Numbered from the stretch's first letter, positions 28,309 to 39,513 are shown. The stretch is DNA of 64,000 nucleotides from Vibrio casei (GCF_002218025.2 NZ_AP018680.1:1798001-1862000), one strand, 5' to 3'. Notes: generated by a model from the sequence alone, not told the origin. Made by a program: numbers and translations.

Positions 28309-28971
28309 ATGGCTACAAAACCCGATTTAAAAGGAAGCAGCTTTGCCTTATCTGTCCTTCATTTAACGGAAGATAATGTAGAAAACTGTCTTCAATTTTT
28401 ACACAGTAAAGTCAATCAAGCACCTGCTTTTTTCACCCATGCACCCTTAGTCGTCGACATTGAAAAGTCACAGCAAATTGACATAGATTTCATTGCCTTG
28501 CGTCAGGGAATTGTGAAGGCTGGTATGATCCCAGTTGGCGTTACTGGTTGTAAAAGCAATAACGTAAAAACATTGGTGACTAATGCCGGTTTTGCGGTGA
28601 TGTCTAACAGTAAAAGTAGCTATCAACCCCCAGCAGAATTAGTTCCAACGAAAGTCATTCGGACACCAATACGTTCTGGGCAACAAGTCTATGCCAAAGA
28701 TACAGATTTAGTCATTTTAAGCCATGTAAGTGCCGGCGCAGAAGTGATCGCCGACGGAAGCATTCATATTCATGGTACTTGTCGAGGCCGAGCCATTGCT
28801 GGCGCGAATGGCCAACAAGATGCAAAAATCATTTGCCAAGATCTACAAGCTGAATTGGTTTCAATTGCTGGCAATTATTGTTTAAGTGACCAAATTGATA
28901 CTGAATATTGGCAAAAGAAAGTCATTCTTTCATTGCAAGATAAGACGCTACAGTTTGAAAAAGTAACATAA
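28309..28971 (+). CDS. minC: Septum-site inhibitor MinC
   Basis: Inhibitor of FtsZ ring assembly at the poles, 220 residues. The N-terminal domain (1-100) blocks FtsZ; the C-terminal right-handed beta-helix (about 115-215: [25 protein letters not shown]) dimerises and binds MinD. First gene of minCDE; 128 bases separate it from minD. Confidence 0.95.
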   Translation: MATKPDLKGSSFALSVLHLTEDNVENCLQFLHSKVNQAPAFFTHAPLVVDIEKSQQIDIDFIALRQGIVKAGMIPVGVTGCKSNNVKTLVTNAGFAVMSNSKSSYQPPAELVPTKVIRTPIRSGQQVYAKDTDLVILSHVSAGAEVIADGSIHIHGTCRGRAIAGANGQQDAKIICQDLQAELVSIAGNYCLSDQIDTEYWQKKVILSLQDKTLQFEKVT

Positions 28972-29099
28972 TATTAATCGCTTTCGTATTAGCAGCAACA
29001 CTTTAGATATTTTTAAGCAGCCATGTTACATTCAGCTCAAATATCTTGAATTTTACGCACCTAAGTGAATATCCATATTTAACAAAAGGAAAGGGAAAA

Positions 29100-29912
29100 A
29101 TGGCACGTACTATCGTCGTGACGTCAGGTAAAGGAGGTGTAGGCAAGACTACCTCTAGCGCAGCAATCGCATCTGGGCTGGCCTTACGAGGCAAAAAAAC
29201 TGCGGTTATCGATTTTGATATCGGTTTGCGTAACCTTGATCTCATTATGGGTTGTGAACGTCGTGTTGTTTATGATTTTGTAAATGTTATCAATGGCGAA
29301 GCAACACTCAATCAAGCTCTGATTAAAGATAAACGCTGTGAGAACTTATACATTCTTCCGGCCTCTCAGACTCGTGACAAAGATGCATTAACTCACATTG
29401 GTGTGAAACGCATTTTAACTGAACTGCATGATATGGGGTTTGATTTCATTATTTGTGACTCTCCTGCCGGTATCGAGCAAGGTGCCTTGATGTCGCTATA
29501 CTTTGCTGATGAAGCAGTCATTACTACCAATCCAGAAGTCTCTTCGGTTCGAGATTCAGACCGAATTTTAGGCTTACTCGATTCTAAATCATTACGGGCC
29601 GAACAAGGACTTGAACCGGTTAAGCAACATTTACTATTAACCCGTTATAATCCTGCTCGTGTTAACGCTGGTGAAATGCTGAGTGTCACCGATGTTGAAG
29701 ACATTCTGCATATTCCTTTATTGGGTGTCATTCCAGAAAGCCAAGCCGTATTAAATGCTTCAAACAAAGGCGTGCCTGTAATTCACGATGATGAATCCGA
29801 TGCAGGTCTTGCCTATAGTGACGCGGTTGACCGCCTACTTGGTGAAGAAAGAGAGTTTCGCTTCTTAACTGAAGAGAAAAAAGGCATCTTTAAACGTTTA
29901 TTTGGAGGTTAA
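29100..29912 (+). CDS. minD: Cell-division ATPase MinD
   Basis: Membrane-bound ATPase that recruits MinC and oscillates with MinE, 270 residues. Deviant Walker [11 protein letters not shown] is at residues 9-18, with [11 protein letters not shown] and CDSPAGIE following. The C-terminal amphipathic helix [13 protein letters not shown] targets membrane. ATG 29100 follows AAAGGAAAGGG; the frame opens at 29046 but extra residues are not conserved. Confidence 0.97.
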   Translation: MARTIVVTSGKGGVGKTTSSAAIASGLALRGKKTAVIDFDIGLRNLDLIMGCERRVVYDFVNVINGEATLNQALIKDKRCENLYILPASQTRDKDALTHIGVKRILTELHDMGFDFIICDSPAGIEQGALMSLYFADEAVITTNPEVSSVRDSDRILGLLDSKSLRAEQGLEPVKQHLLLTRYNPARVNAGEMLSVTDVEDILHIPLLGVIPESQAVLNASNKGVPVIHDDESDAGLAYSDAVDRLLGEEREFRFLTEEKKGIFKRLFGG

Positions 29913-29913
29913 T

Positions 29914-30174
29914 ATGTCACTACTACAATTCTTCCGACCGAAGAAAAAAGACACCGCCAACCTCGCCAAAGAACGCTTACAGATCATTGTTGCTGAACGT
30001 CGTAATCATGGCAGTACTAACCCTTCTTATTTACCTCAATTAAAAGAAGATATTTTGCAAGTGCTAAGCAAGTACGTGTCGGTTGACCCTTCCATGGTCA
30101 ACGTGAGCTTAGAGCAAGGCGATGATGATCTTTCTGTACTAGAATTAAACATTCAGCTACCAGAAAAAGAGTAA
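29914..30174 (+). CDS. minE: Cell-division topological factor MinE
   Basis: Stimulates MinD ATPase and restores midcell division, 86 residues. The N-terminal membrane-targeting and anti-MinCD helix ([20 protein letters not shown], about 1-31) precedes the dimerisation domain. ATG 29914 follows GGAGG that lies within the minD end; the minD stop is one base before it, so translation is coupled. Confidence 0.96.
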   Translation: MSLLQFFRPKKKDTANLAKERLQIIVAERRNHGSTNPSYLPQLKEDILQVLSKYVSVDPSMVNVSLEQGDDDLSVLELNIQLPEKE

Positions 30175-30187
30175 AACCTTCCTCATA

Positions 30188-30224
30188 AGAAAGCCGCTTC
30201 ACATTGATATGAAAGCGGCTTAAA
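30188..30224. terminator. Bidirectional terminator between minE and rnd
   Basis: AAGCCGCTT and AAGCGGCTT form a 9-base stem with partial extension (CAT/ATG). It separates converging minE and rnd. Confidence 0.75.
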
Positions 30225-30260
30225 TTGTCTAAAAGGGTAAATAACGAAAATCGAAATACG

Positions 30261-31379
30261 CTATTTCATCTGTTTATTGAGTATTTCCCCTAAAATATCT
30301 TTACGCCAGTCTCGCATCACATCCGGAAGGTTGCTTTCCGAACGATCGTCTAACCAAACCCATGAAATAAACTGATTAAGTTGTTTTTTAGAGGCTAAAA
30401 ATTCCGTTGCCAAACCAGTTGATTCAGACACAGCCTTAACTTCATCTTTAAGTCGTTTAAACAGTTGTTTATAAGTCGGATCATCCATTAAACGTGTGAT
30501 TTTATCTGGCCATTCACTTTTCGGTGTTGCCACCCCTTGCTTCACAAGATCAATCAATGTATTACCATGTCGACGGATCTCACGGTGATCAAAACCCGCT
30601 TCATTCATTTGTTTCAAACTGGTCATTTTAAGGCGGCATATTTCTAGCATATTGGCTTCTTTAACAATGAAGTTTAAAGCCAAGTCTCGCTTTTGCGCTT
30701 CTAGCAAACGCCACTTTGCAATCACTTTTAAAATTGCCAATTGTTCGGAGTTAAGTGTCCAAGCGCCTTTAACATCAAGAAAAGCATTATTAGCGTCTAC
30801 TGTTTTTAAGCGCTTACTGATTAAAAGGGTTGATTCTTGCTGAACCGCTTCCAACCAACCTTTTGACTCTACTTCTTCCAGCAATTGCTGATAAAGAGGC
30901 AATAAGTAGTAAACATCGGCAGCAGCATAATCAAGTTGCTTATCGGTTAATGGGCGAGCTAACCAATCGGCCCTTGATTCACTTTTATCGAGCTCTACCG
31001 ATAAGTACTCATTGACTAGAGCAGCAAACCCTGTAGACAATCCATGACCGAGAAAAGCGGCCATTAACTGCGTATCAATCATCGGATTTGGAATACAACC
31101 AAACGAATGCTGAAACACTTCTAAATCTTCACCACAGGCGTGTAAAATTTTCATCACGGATTGGTCTTGTAACAACTCAGCAAACGAGTCCATGTTATCA
31201 ATTTCAAGTGGATCGATTAATACTAATTGTTCACCATCAAATAGCTGAATTAACCCCAACTGAGGATGGTAAGTCCGAGTACGGACAAATTCAGTATCGA
31301 GCATGACCACTTGCGCTAATCGTGCTTTTTCACACACATGAGCTAGTGCTTGAGTATCTTTGATGATGGTATAGTTCAC
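30261..31379 (-). CDS. rnd: Ribonuclease D
   Basis: 3'-5' exoribonuclease for tRNA and stable RNA maturation, 372 residues (E. coli 375). The DEDD catalytic acids lie in MLDTEFVRT, HACGEDLEVF, and YAAADVYYL; two HRDC domains follow. The start is a GTG at 31379 (NYTIIKDTQ) preceded by AAGGA, giving the family length; an open frame continues upstream to 31460 but those residues are not part of RNase D. It follows fadD in the order conserved with E. coli. Confidence 0.93.
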   Translation of the reverse strand: MNYTIIKDTQALAHVCEKARLAQVVMLDTEFVRTRTYHPQLGLIQLFDGEQLVLIDPLEIDNMDSFAELLQDQSVMKILHACGEDLEVFQHSFGCIPNPMIDTQLMAAFLGHGLSTGFAALVNEYLSVELDKSESRADWLARPLTDKQLDYAAADVYYLLPLYQQLLEEVESKGWLEAVQQESTLLISKRLKTVDANNAFLDVKGAWTLNSEQLAILKVIAKWRLLEAQKRDLALNFIVKEANMLEICRLKMTSLKQMNEAGFDHREIRRHGNTLIDLVKQGVATPKSEWPDKITRLMDDPTYKQLFKRLKDEVKAVSESTGLATEFLASKKQLNQFISWVWLDDRSESNLPDVMRDWRKDILGEILNKQMK

Positions 31380-31509
31380 GTCATTCCTTAAAATAAAAAT
31401 GCCAGATCTTTCCTTCTCTAAACTAGATAGAATAGAAGTAGCTTCTGGCATTCTAATCACTTAATAATTTTACAGTATACTCAAATTTATTGAGCACATA
31501 TCCCTCAAG

Positions 31510-33216
31510 CTAAGCCGGTTGCTTGTCCGCTGATTTCTTTGAAAGATTTGCTATGTTTTCTTCCCTGAGCTCACGGCGAAGAATTTTACCTACATTACTT
31601 TTTGGCAGCTCTTCTCTGAACTCAACAATTTTAGGAATTTTATACCCCGTTAGATGCTCACGACAATGGGCGATTAATTCTTCTTTTGTTAAGCTACTAT
31701 TATTTTTAACCACATAGATTTTAACCACTTCACCCGAAGCGTCGTTAGGTTGGCCAATGGCTGCCACTTCTAAGACCTTACTATTTAACGCAACCACATC
31801 TTCAATTTCGTTCGGGTAAACGTTAAAACCAGACACCAAAATCATGTCTTTTTTACGATCAACAATATACATAAAGCCTTCTTCATCAAACCGAACAATA
31901 TCACCGGTTGATAACCAGCCATCATGGGTCAGAATTTCTTTGGTCGCTTCAGAACGCTTCCAATACCCTTCCATGACCTGTGGGCCTCGTACTTGAAGCT
32001 CACCCGTTTGATCATAAGGTAATACATTGCCTTCATCATCAATAATACGAACATCCGTTGAAGGCATTGCAAGGCCAATAGACCCATTATATTCTTTCAA
32101 ATCGTATGGGTAAGCGGCTACTAAAGGCGCACATTCAGTTAAACCATACCCTTCAAGTAAATAACATTTGGTGATCTTTAACCATTTTTCAGCCACTGCG
32201 CGCTGAACCGCCATACCACCACCGACAGAAAATCGTAAATGACTAAAATCCAATTCTTTAAAATCTTCATTATTCACTAAGGCATTAAACAATGTGTTCA
32301 CACCTGTCATCGCCGTAAAAGGCACACCTTGAAGCTCTTTAACAAAACCTGGGATATCTCGTGGGTTGGTAATCAATAGATTACGAGCACCAATTTCGAT
32401 AAACAATAAGCAGTTAATTGTTAACGCAAACACGTGATACAACGGCAGCGCCGTGACCACAACTTCACGCCCCTCTTGTAGGAATGAACCATAAGCTCCT
32501 TTGGCTTGCAGAACATTCGCGACCATATTGCGATGCGATAAAATAGCGCCTTTAGCTACGCCGGTTGTCCCGCCGGTATACTGCAAGAAAGCAATGTCAT
32601 CACCTTCAATAAATGGTTTTACATACTGTAAGCGTCGACCACGATACAATGCTTTACGAAACGAAATCGCCCCGGGTAAATTATACTTAGGTACCATCCC
32701 TTTTACATATTTAACGACAAAATCAACAATGGTGCCTTTTACTTTCGGCAACATTTCGCCAAGGCTCGTTAAAATAACATGTTTAATAGGCGTATTAGCA
32801 ACGGCCTTTTCAAGGGTATGTGCAAAGTTAGACACAATAACAATCGCCTTTGCATCGGCGTCGTTTAGCTGGTGTTCTAGTTCTCTTGGCGTATACAGTG
32901 GGTTCACATTCACCGCAATCATGCCTGCACGCAAAATGCCAAATAAAGCAATAGGATATTGCAGAACATTCGGCATCATTAAAGCGACACGATCGCCTTT
33001 TTGCAATTTAAGATCATTTTGTAGATAAGCCGCAAAAGCACGACTACGCTCTTCTAGCTTCCGGTAAGTCATCACCGAACCCATGTTCATGAAAGCAGGT
33101 TGGTCCGCAAATTTTTGTACCGATTGCTCAAACATTTCAACTAACGATGAATATTTGTCTGGATCAATCGTTTCCGGCACGTTTTCTGGGTAACGTTTTA
33201 GCCAAGCTTTTTCCAC
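31510..33216 (-). CDS. fadD: Long-chain fatty acid-CoA ligase FadD
   Basis: Inner-membrane-associated acyl-CoA synthetase coupling fatty acid uptake to activation with ATP, 568 residues. The AMP loop [12 protein letters not shown], the acyl-adenylate motif [11 protein letters not shown], the hinge [16 protein letters not shown] and a C-terminal catalytic Lys region ([13 protein letters not shown]) are all present. The start is GTG behind AAAGGAAAA. Followed by rnd. A dyad ACTCAA/TTGAGT at 33270-33291 lies upstream; it does not fit FadR. Confidence 0.95.
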   Translation of the reverse strand: MEKAWLKRYPENVPETIDPDKYSSLVEMFEQSVQKFADQPAFMNMGSVMTYRKLEERSRAFAAYLQNDLKLQKGDRVALMMPNVLQYPIALFGILRAGMIAVNVNPLYTPRELEHQLNDADAKAIVIVSNFAHTLEKAVANTPIKHVILTSLGEMLPKVKGTIVDFVVKYVKGMVPKYNLPGAISFRKALYRGRRLQYVKPFIEGDDIAFLQYTGGTTGVAKGAILSHRNMVANVLQAKGAYGSFLQEGREVVVTALPLYHVFALTINCLLFIEIGARNLLITNPRDIPGFVKELQGVPFTAMTGVNTLFNALVNNEDFKELDFSHLRFSVGGGMAVQRAVAEKWLKITKCYLLEGYGLTECAPLVAAYPYDLKEYNGSIGLAMPSTDVRIIDDEGNVLPYDQTGELQVRGPQVMEGYWKRSEATKEILTHDGWLSTGDIVRFDEEGFMYIVDRKKDMILVSGFNVYPNEIEDVVALNSKVLEVAAIGQPNDASGEVVKIYVVKNNSSLTKEELIAHCREHLTGYKIPKIVEFREELPKSNVGKILRRELREENIANLSKKSADKQPA

Positions 33217-33384
33217 AATATTTTCCTTTCATTAAATCGTCAGTACTCTTTTCTTATCACCATTCTTTCACTCAATTTATTCTCGTTGAGTTGGAATAAG
33301 ATCCACTGGCGAATCTAGATTATTTAAATACATTATTCTTATATAAATACTAACGAGTATGAGAACTAACCGTCTGTAATAAAA

Positions 33385-34263
33385 TCACATTTCTGTGAGC
33401 TGCTTTCGGACAAATGTCACGATTAATTCACTTACTTCTTCTACCGATTCAATATGGCAGTGATGACCACCCATCACGGTAACTTCTTCATTAAACTTTA
33501 ATGCTTCTTTCCTTTGCTGCGCTTCTGCCAGTTGCGGAAAACCTTGGTCACCAAGAATTAACAAGTTACGGCACTCAATGGCTGATAAATACGCTAAGCC
33601 TTGTGCTTCCGTCATCCTAAATAAAGAGTCACACGTCAACTTAGGATCATAGCGCCAATACCAATATTCACCCTCTTGATGTGTACCTCGTTCAATGATC
33701 GGCTTAAGTTGATACTCACTGAGTTGATTCGCATGCATTCGATGTAAACAAGCATCATGACGTGTTGCATAGCGGCGTATTGGTTTTGCTAATATACGTT
33801 GTCGGCTCAGTACGCCTTTACGAAGACGTTGTACCGATTTTTCAGCACTTTCCGTGAGTGGCCCAAGTCCTTCAATCAGAATGACCCCCTGGACCTTTTC
33901 CGGAAAAGCCGCACTATAGCAACTTGCGATTAAAGCACCAAGAGAATGCCCTACTAAAATTAAGTTTTTTACTTCTATTTGAGCTAATAATTCATGAAGT
34001 TCGGAGATATAGTCGTGAAATGGATAATAATTATCCTGATTGCGATGCTGAGACAAACCATGCCCAGGAAGATCAAGCGATAGAAAGTACCAGTTTGACG
34101 CCTCTGCTTTTTGACAGATAGATTCAATCGTAGTGGTAAAACTCGCGGCATTATCGAGCCAACCATGAATAAAAATGAGAGCAGCTTGCGCCTCACTCTC
34201 ATTTCCATATTCAAGTGCCGATAAACCAATATTAGACAATTGCAACTTTCGTTCTTTTAACAT
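33385..34263 (-). CDS. Alpha/beta-fold hydrolase
   Basis: Probable serine hydrolase or esterase, 292 residues. The oxyanion motif FIHGWLDNAASF, nucleophile elbow VGHSLGALIAS and terminal His in GGHHCHIES are visible, with the acid probably in LILGDQGFPQL. No signal peptide, so cytosolic. Its start ATG shares its first base with the stop of slp, so the two are coupled. The substrate is unknown. Confidence 0.85.
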   Translation of the reverse strand: MLKERKLQLSNIGLSALEYGNESEAQAALIFIHGWLDNAASFTTTIESICQKAEASNWYFLSLDLPGHGLSQHRNQDNYYPFHDYISELHELLAQIEVKNLILVGHSLGALIASCYSAAFPEKVQGVILIEGLGPLTESAEKSVQRLRKGVLSRQRILAKPIRRYATRHDACLHRMHANQLSEYQLKPIIERGTHQEGEYWYWRYDPKLTCDSLFRMTEAQGLAYLSAIECRNLLILGDQGFPQLAEAQQRKEALKFNEEVTVMGGHHCHIESVEEVSELIVTFVRKQLTEM

Positions 34264-34811
34264 TATCGGACTTCTTTAATCACATTCATCCTGATGGGAA
34301 CATAGCCTCGACAACGATAAGTGCTAAAACCACAGCCTCCCATCCCATAATTATCATTCATGATATAAGTACTTTCCTGGATCACCCATAAACGCTGCCC
34401 ATAGGCTTTCATAACCGGAAAAGTATATTCGAATTCACCAACTCTCCCTTTTTCGGATGGCATGGTTTGACCCACCACACTGATCAAGCTGCCTTTTTCA
34501 TAATTAACAGGATCGAGAAAACCATCAACATATGCAACAAATCGACCTTCAGGCGCTTGATTAATATCCGGTTTACCTATGCTAGAAATCGGTATGTTCG
34601 CAATCTCAATACGAGTTTTATCTTTTTGATTGGTGATTTTCGTGATGACACCACCTAAACGAACCTCTTTTTTAGACACTAGTGGCGTATTTTTCCACTG
34701 CTGGTAGTCCGTTATGGGGGCATCTGCGGTACGAGTATTCAACTCTTCAGGTAAGGTTGAGCAGGCCGTTAAGGTAAGGATAGTTAAAGTTATCAGTAAT
34801 AAACGTTGCAT
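34263..34811 (-). CDS. Slp-family outer-membrane lipoprotein
   Basis: Lipoprotein, 182 residues, signal ending at lipobox LTAC. The Slp (starvation lipoprotein, YeaY) family pattern is seen as VRLGGVITKITNQKDKTRIEI, RFVAYVDGFLDPVNYEKG and YGMGGCGFSTYRCRGY. It corresponds to yeaY at the same place in E. coli (between tsaB and fadD). Outer-membrane location is inferred; function is uncertain. Confidence 0.88.
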   Translation of the reverse strand: MQRLLLITLTILTLTACSTLPEELNTRTADAPITDYQQWKNTPLVSKKEVRLGGVITKITNQKDKTRIEIANIPISSIGKPDINQAPEGRFVAYVDGFLDPVNYEKGSLISVVGQTMPSEKGRVGEFEYTFPVMKAYGQRLWVIQESTYIMNDNYGMGGCGFSTYRCRGYVPIRMNVIKEVR

Positions 34812-34980
34812 AATTTATCCTTTCGCTAAAGTAAGCCTATCGTTTAGACAAAACGCTATCTCAATGCTTTAACGCTTGAAAAGTGCATAAAAAAAGACTT
34901 AATATTTCAATAAGATAAAAGCTAGATACGCTCTCCTTTTATCCATTCCAACAATGACCATACTGTATTTTCCACATCAT

Positions 34981-35697
34981 TTATTCACGGCCAGGTAATT
35001 TTTTCCACGTAACTTTATCGCGTAAGTACGTTGGGCTCGCCTGTTCTGCGTTGACTGTATTACCTTTATTCCACTCAAGCTGCGCTAATACGGCAATGTC
35101 TTGAGCTTCTGGGTACAAAATATCGCTTGATTGCATATTCAACGGGAGATGAGATAACGTTTCATGATAAGCCGCCCAGCCAGTTCCCGCTTGTACCCAA
35201 AGACCTTCCGATGTCAACACATTATCGACCAACTCCTGTGGTGGAATTACACACTCACCTTGAGAATCACTCATGAGAAGCGCAGACCACCCACCATCAT
35301 CTTGACGAATATACTGAGCCCAATAAATTTCACTCATTCTGGCATCGATAGCAGTCACAACTTGTCCACTTTGATTCACTCTATAACAAGCTTGCGCCAT
35401 CGCAGCTAGAGTCGAAATACCAATCATGGGGAGCTCGGCACCAAAAGAAAGACCTTGTGCAATGCCAATACCAATACGAACACCCGTAAAACTACCCGGC
35501 CCACGTCCAAATGCTAATGCATCCAGATCATGTAATGAAATACCCGCTTCTTTTAATACTTCATCAACCATAGGCAGAATTTTTTTAGTATGATCGCGTG
35601 GTGCCACTTCACTACGTGTGAACATTTGATCATTGATCATCAGTGCAACAGAGCAGTTTTCTGTTGATGTATCTAAGGCAAGAATTTTTGCGCTCAT
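34981..35697 (-). CDS. tsaB: tRNA threonylcarbamoyladenosine factor TsaB
   Basis: ASKHA-fold scaffold of the TsaBDE complex that makes t6A at position 37 of ANN-decoding tRNAs, 238 residues (E. coli 231). Family signature [15 protein letters not shown] at the start, with [17 protein letters not shown] following. It lies 17 bases after yoaA, same order as E. coli. Confidence 0.94.
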   Translation of the reverse strand: MSAKILALDTSTENCSVALMINDQMFTRSEVAPRDHTKKILPMVDEVLKEAGISLHDLDALAFGRGPGSFTGVRIGIGIAQGLSFGAELPMIGISTLAAMAQACYRVNQSGQVVTAIDARMSEIYWAQYIRQDDGGWSALLMSDSQGECVIPPQELVDNVLTSEGLWVQAGTGWAAYHETLSHLPLNMQSSDILYPEAQDIAVLAQLEWNKGNTVNAEQASPTYLRDKVTWKKLPGRE

Positions 35698-35714
35698 TAA
35701 AGCCTCAAGCTATT

Positions 35715-37658
35715 TCAATTATTATTTAATAAAAAATCCGATACTTTACTCAAGTCTCGGGTTCTTGGTATCGGGGGTAAACTCTGTAAAAAGATGCCAC
35801 CATAATCTCGGGTGACCAAACGATTATCACAGATAATCAACACCCCTTTATCGTTCTGATCTCGAATTAAGCGACCAACGCCTTGCTTTAAGGTAATCAC
35901 AGCTTCAGGCAATTGCACTTCTGAAAAAGCATCGCCTTGCTTTAAACGACAATCTTCAATTCGAGCTTTTAATAATGGATCATCCGGTGCCGTAAACGGC
36001 AATTTGTCGATGATAACACAGCTTAACGTATCGCCTCTAACATCAATCCCTTCCCAAAACGCACCAGTTGCAACCAAAACGGCATTCCCCAGCTCTATAA
36101 ATTCATTCAATAATTTTTGTTTACTGGTTTCACCTTGAACCAATACAGGTAAATCTAATTGATCTCGAAATAAATCCGCTAATTGTCGCATCATATGGTG
36201 AGACGTACACAAGAAAAAACAACGGCCTTTATTCGCAACGATCACCGGTGATAACATTTCGGCTAATTTTTCGGCCATTCCCACACTGTTTGGCTCTGGT
36301 AAATAACGAGGCACACAGAGTAGCGCTTGAGTTTGATAATCAAACGGGCTTGGTAAAGTAAACTGTTGCTTTGGCGATATGCCTAAACGATCCGTAAAAT
36401 GTTTAAAGTTATCTTTTACCGCTAACGTAGCAGAAGTAAAAATCCAACTGCCCTTCTTCAATTCTATTTGTTCTTTAAACTTTTCAGACACCGATAATGG
36501 CGTAATATGCAAACTAAAATGGCGTGGCGAACATTCAAACCAATAAGAATAACCGGTAATAGAAACATCACAGACTCGGGTTAGTCGGCTTTTTACCATA
36601 TGTGTACGCTCATAAGCAGCGTCCAATAATTCACTGCGACCTAACGCTATTTTTAAGACCTCTAAAGCCAAGTCTAAAGCATCATGTAAGCGCTCAATAT
36701 CTCGTATCACCGATGGTGCTTTCACCACTTCACGCCAATTACCACGAGTGCCTTTTTCTGAAAATCGGGTTCCTTTTGAACTCACCTCGCCTAATGTAAT
36801 ACGCAGATCCATGAAAGTTTGGTTTAATTTAACAGCAATTTTTTGCAATTGACGCATGTCCTTCGCTTCTGTGCGATAACCAATTTCAATGTCTTTTGCG
36901 AGTTCTTGGATTTGACGACTTGAAATAGATTGTCCGAAGTATTGGCTAGCGATATCGGGCAATTGATGAGCTTCATCAAAAATAAAGACGTCAGCATCGG
37001 GAATTAACTCACCAAATCCGGTTTCTTTTATCGCCAAATCAGCCAAAAACAAATGATGATTAACCACAACAATGTCTGCATCCATGGCTTTGCGCCGAGC
37101 TTTAAGAACAAAGCAATCTTGGTAACTTGGGCATTCCTTCCCTAAACAATTATCATTGGTAGACGTAATCGTGCTGATGATCGGTGAGTCTTCAGCTATC
37201 GCATCACACTCCCCCAGATCGCCACTTTTATTAGCCGAAGACCAAGAACGGACTTTCACCAATTGAGATAACAATTCAGGGTCAGCTTCTGTGGTATGAC
37301 TTTCAATCAATTGACGGCTTAAACGGTCTAAACACAGGTAGTTAGAACGCCCTTTTAATAATGCAACATTTCCCATAAAACCCAAGGCACTCACCATCAA
37401 AGGCAAATCTCTATGATAAAGCTGCTCTTGCAAGTTCTTAGAGCCGGTGCTGATAATTACTTTTTTACCACTTAATAATGCAGGCACAAGATACGCAAAG
37501 GTTTTTCCCGTTCCAGTTCCCGCTTCGACTACCAACTGATCTTGATGTTGAATTGCCTTGTGTACCGCTTCAGCCATATCAATCTGAGGCTGTCGCGGCT
37601 GAAACCCCGGAATAGCTTTACCAAGTGCACCAGAGGAAGAAAAAGTTTTGCTGATCAT
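35715..37658 (-). CDS. yoaA: XPD/DinG-family DNA helicase YoaA
   Basis: Iron-sulphur DNA helicase, 647 residues from ATG 37658. Walker A is VEAGTGTGKTFAY, the four Cys for the cluster lie in NCLGKECPSYQDC plus YLCLDRLS, the DEAH box is IFDEAHQ, and helicase motifs V-VI are seen as FWEGIDVRG and QGVGRLIRD. I chose ATG 37658 (MISKTFSSSGALGKAIPGF) because conservation begins with KAIPGF; a TTG at 37697 is in frame but unsupported. In E. coli the homologue works with HolC at stalled forks. Confidence 0.92.
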   Translation of the reverse strand: MISKTFSSSGALGKAIPGFQPRQPQIDMAEAVHKAIQHQDQLVVEAGTGTGKTFAYLVPALLSGKKVIISTGSKNLQEQLYHRDLPLMVSALGFMGNVALLKGRSNYLCLDRLSRQLIESHTTEADPELLSQLVKVRSWSSANKSGDLGECDAIAEDSPIISTITSTNDNCLGKECPSYQDCFVLKARRKAMDADIVVVNHHLFLADLAIKETGFGELIPDADVFIFDEAHQLPDIASQYFGQSISSRQIQELAKDIEIGYRTEAKDMRQLQKIAVKLNQTFMDLRITLGEVSSKGTRFSEKGTRGNWREVVKAPSVIRDIERLHDALDLALEVLKIALGRSELLDAAYERTHMVKSRLTRVCDVSITGYSYWFECSPRHFSLHITPLSVSEKFKEQIELKKGSWIFTSATLAVKDNFKHFTDRLGISPKQQFTLPSPFDYQTQALLCVPRYLPEPNSVGMAEKLAEMLSPVIVANKGRCFFLCTSHHMMRQLADLFRDQLDLPVLVQGETSKQKLLNEFIELGNAVLVATGAFWEGIDVRGDTLSCVIIDKLPFTAPDDPLLKARIEDCRLKQGDAFSEVQLPEAVITLKQGVGRLIRDQNDKGVLIICDNRLVTRDYGGIFLQSLPPIPRTRDLSKVSDFLLNNN

Positions 37659-38001
37659 GGATTGCCGATACCCAAATGACGTTATAGGAGCGAGCAATTA
37701 TGGCAGCTTTATTAAAGCAGTGGAAATGACTTACTTGGTATGCTAGATCCAATGGGAGACTCACATTGTAGACAGTTAAAGAGAAAAGCTTTCAATCCAC
37801 TTGCCAATTGGCGGGCTGACCGTTAAATTGTTCGGCTACTTTTGTTTATCAAATGCTGACAGACATCCACGTCACGGCGATTTGATATTAAAGTAAATCT
37901 TTTTAATCGAATGGTAGTGATACCAAGAAATCAGCTTTCCGTTCGATATTATTACTATTTGGTATTGTCGTTATTAGGTATAGCCACTTTTTGGATTGAA
38001 T
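37659..38001. other. Divergent intergenic region between yoaA and purU
   Basis: About 340 bases without a coding region. I looked for LexA, PurR and CRP boxes and found none convincing. It must hold the promoters of yoaA and purU, but no clear -35/-10 pair could be selected. Confidence 0.5.
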
Positions 38002-38844
38002 ATGGAAAACGTAGAAAGAAAAACACTGCTAACGCATTGCAGTGATGAACATGGTTTAATCGCTAAAATTACCAATATTTGCTTTAAACATCAGTTAAAC
38101 ATTATTCATAATAATGAATTCGTTGATAATGCCAGCGGTCACTTCTTCATGCGAACCGAACTGGAAGGCACTTTTGATGATAAAACATTACTGGCTGATT
38201 TAGATCTCGCCCTTCCAGCGAGTAGCAAACGTTCTTTGATTAGCTCATCGTGCAAAAAAATCGTGATTATGGTGACAAAAGAAGCGCACTGTCTTGGTGA
38301 TATTTTGATGAAAGCCTACGACGGTAGCCTAGATGTTGAAATTGCAGCGGTAGTGGGTAACTACGATAAATTGCAAACCTTAACCGAGCGCTTTGATATT
38401 CCTTATCACTTTATCTCTCATGAAGGTTTAAGCCGTGAAGAGCATGAAGAAAAAATGCTCGATGTGATTAAAGGTTATGATCCTCGCTACGTGGTTTTAG
38501 CAAAATACATGCGTGTGTTGACGCCAAATTTTGTTTCTCAGTTTCCACATAAAATCATCAATATTCACCATAGCTTTTTACCTGCTTTCATTGGCGCAAA
38601 ACCGTATCAACAAGCCTTTGACCGTGGTGTGAAAATTATTGGTGCTACTGCGCACTTTGTAACCAACGATTTAGATGAAGGTCCAATCATTAAGCAAGAT
38701 GTGATCCCTGTCGATCATAATTTCAGCGCAGCAGATATGGCCCAAGCAGGCCGTGATGTAGAGAAGAATGTATTGAGCAAGGCATTAAACAAAGTGGTCA
38801 ATGATCATGTGTTTGTTTACGGCAATAAGACTGTAATTCTATAG
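38002..38844 (+). CDS. purU: Formyltetrahydrofolate deformylase PurU
   Basis: Hydrolyses 10-formyl-THF to THF and formate, balancing one-carbon units, 280 residues as in E. coli. An N-terminal ACT domain (about 5-85) senses effectors; the formyltransferase-fold catalytic domain carries NIHHSFLPAFIGAKPYQQA and the Asp region DLDEGPIIKQD. ATG 38002 chosen; an upstream TTG two codons earlier is in frame. Single gene with its own terminator. Confidence 0.95.
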   Translation: MENVERKTLLTHCSDEHGLIAKITNICFKHQLNIIHNNEFVDNASGHFFMRTELEGTFDDKTLLADLDLALPASSKRSLISSSCKKIVIMVTKEAHCLGDILMKAYDGSLDVEIAAVVGNYDKLQTLTERFDIPYHFISHEGLSREEHEEKMLDVIKGYDPRYVVLAKYMRVLTPNFVSQFPHKIINIHHSFLPAFIGAKPYQQAFDRGVKIIGATAHFVTNDLDEGPIIKQDVIPVDHNFSAADMAQAGRDVEKNVLSKALNKVVNDHVFVYGNKTVIL

Positions 38845-38859
38845 CAAAGCGATTTATAA

Positions 38860-38901
38860 CAAAAATAGGGGCGCTCGGTTTTTAGCTGAGCGCCCCTGCT
38901 A
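38860..38901. terminator. Bidirectional terminator between purU and yecM
   Basis: AGGGGCGCTC and GAGCGCCCCT are perfect 10-base complements. The minus strand continues with a T-run, the plus strand less so. It separates converging genes. Confidence 0.88.
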
Positions 38902-38922
38902 ATTTTAGAAAAGATAAACTTA

Positions 38923-39513
38923 TTAGACTTGCTCGCTCGCAATCACTTCTTTCAAAGAATGTGGATGCAGCTTAATACACACGCCATTTTTCTTGAAAGC
39001 CACTGTCGGATTGACCAAACGCTCCCCCTCTCCTTGTGGGCTGGATAATTTCACTTTGATCCCTTTTTCAGCCAAGCTATCCCAATTACCCGACAATTGC
39101 GGAAATACAGCTTTTACCTCTTCGACAAATTCATGTGCGGTTTGCGCAGAACTAGGTACGACAAACTCAACATGCTCCCAACCTTCATTTGGATACGCTT
39201 TATCACTTGGATAAGGCAGTTCTAAACATTCAATATGATGTCCATCAATGACTAATGGCTGCTCAAACTCAATCACAATAATCGGCCGGCCATTAATTAA
39301 CGCCTTAGAAATTTGTTTTCCTTGAGTGAGCCATTCTTGGTGCACCAACTTTGCTACGTTGAGATCGTTAATTCGCATCGCAATATGATCCGCCACCAAA
39401 GCTGGAGTATCAATGCCCAACTCATTCGCTAACATTAAAATATCCCCCCAGAAGCGAGGTAAATCAGACAATAATGTTTTAGGAAATAGATGAGCTGATA
39501 GTGAAGCCGTCAT
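38923..39513 (-). CDS. yecM: YecM-family protein (VOC fold)
   Basis: Predicted metal-binding protein of the vicinal-oxygen-chelate fold, 196 residues (E. coli YecM 188). DHIAMRINDL, IECLELPYPSDK and GWEHVEFVVP give likely metal ligands (His, Glu, His). ATG 39513 is preferred; the frame opens at 39582 through a hydrophobic stretch that is not part of the family. Divergent from argS as in enterics. Function unknown. Confidence 0.85.
   Translation of the reverse strand: MTASLSAHLFPKTLLSDLPRFWGDILMLANELGIDTPALVADHIAMRINDLNVAKLVHQEWLTQGKQISKALINGRPIIVIEFEQPLVIDGHHIECLELPYPSDKAYPNEGWEHVEFVVPSSAQTAHEFVEEVKAVFPQLSGNWDSLAEKGIKVKLSSPQGEGERLVNPTVAFKKNGVCIKLHPHSLKEVIASEQV

Noticed and set aside
33270..33291. 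Dyad ACTCAA/TTGAGT upstream of fadD considered as a FadR or PsrA site
   Set aside because: It does not fit the FadR (TGGTNNGACCA-like) or other fatty-acid operator patterns I know; left unassigned.
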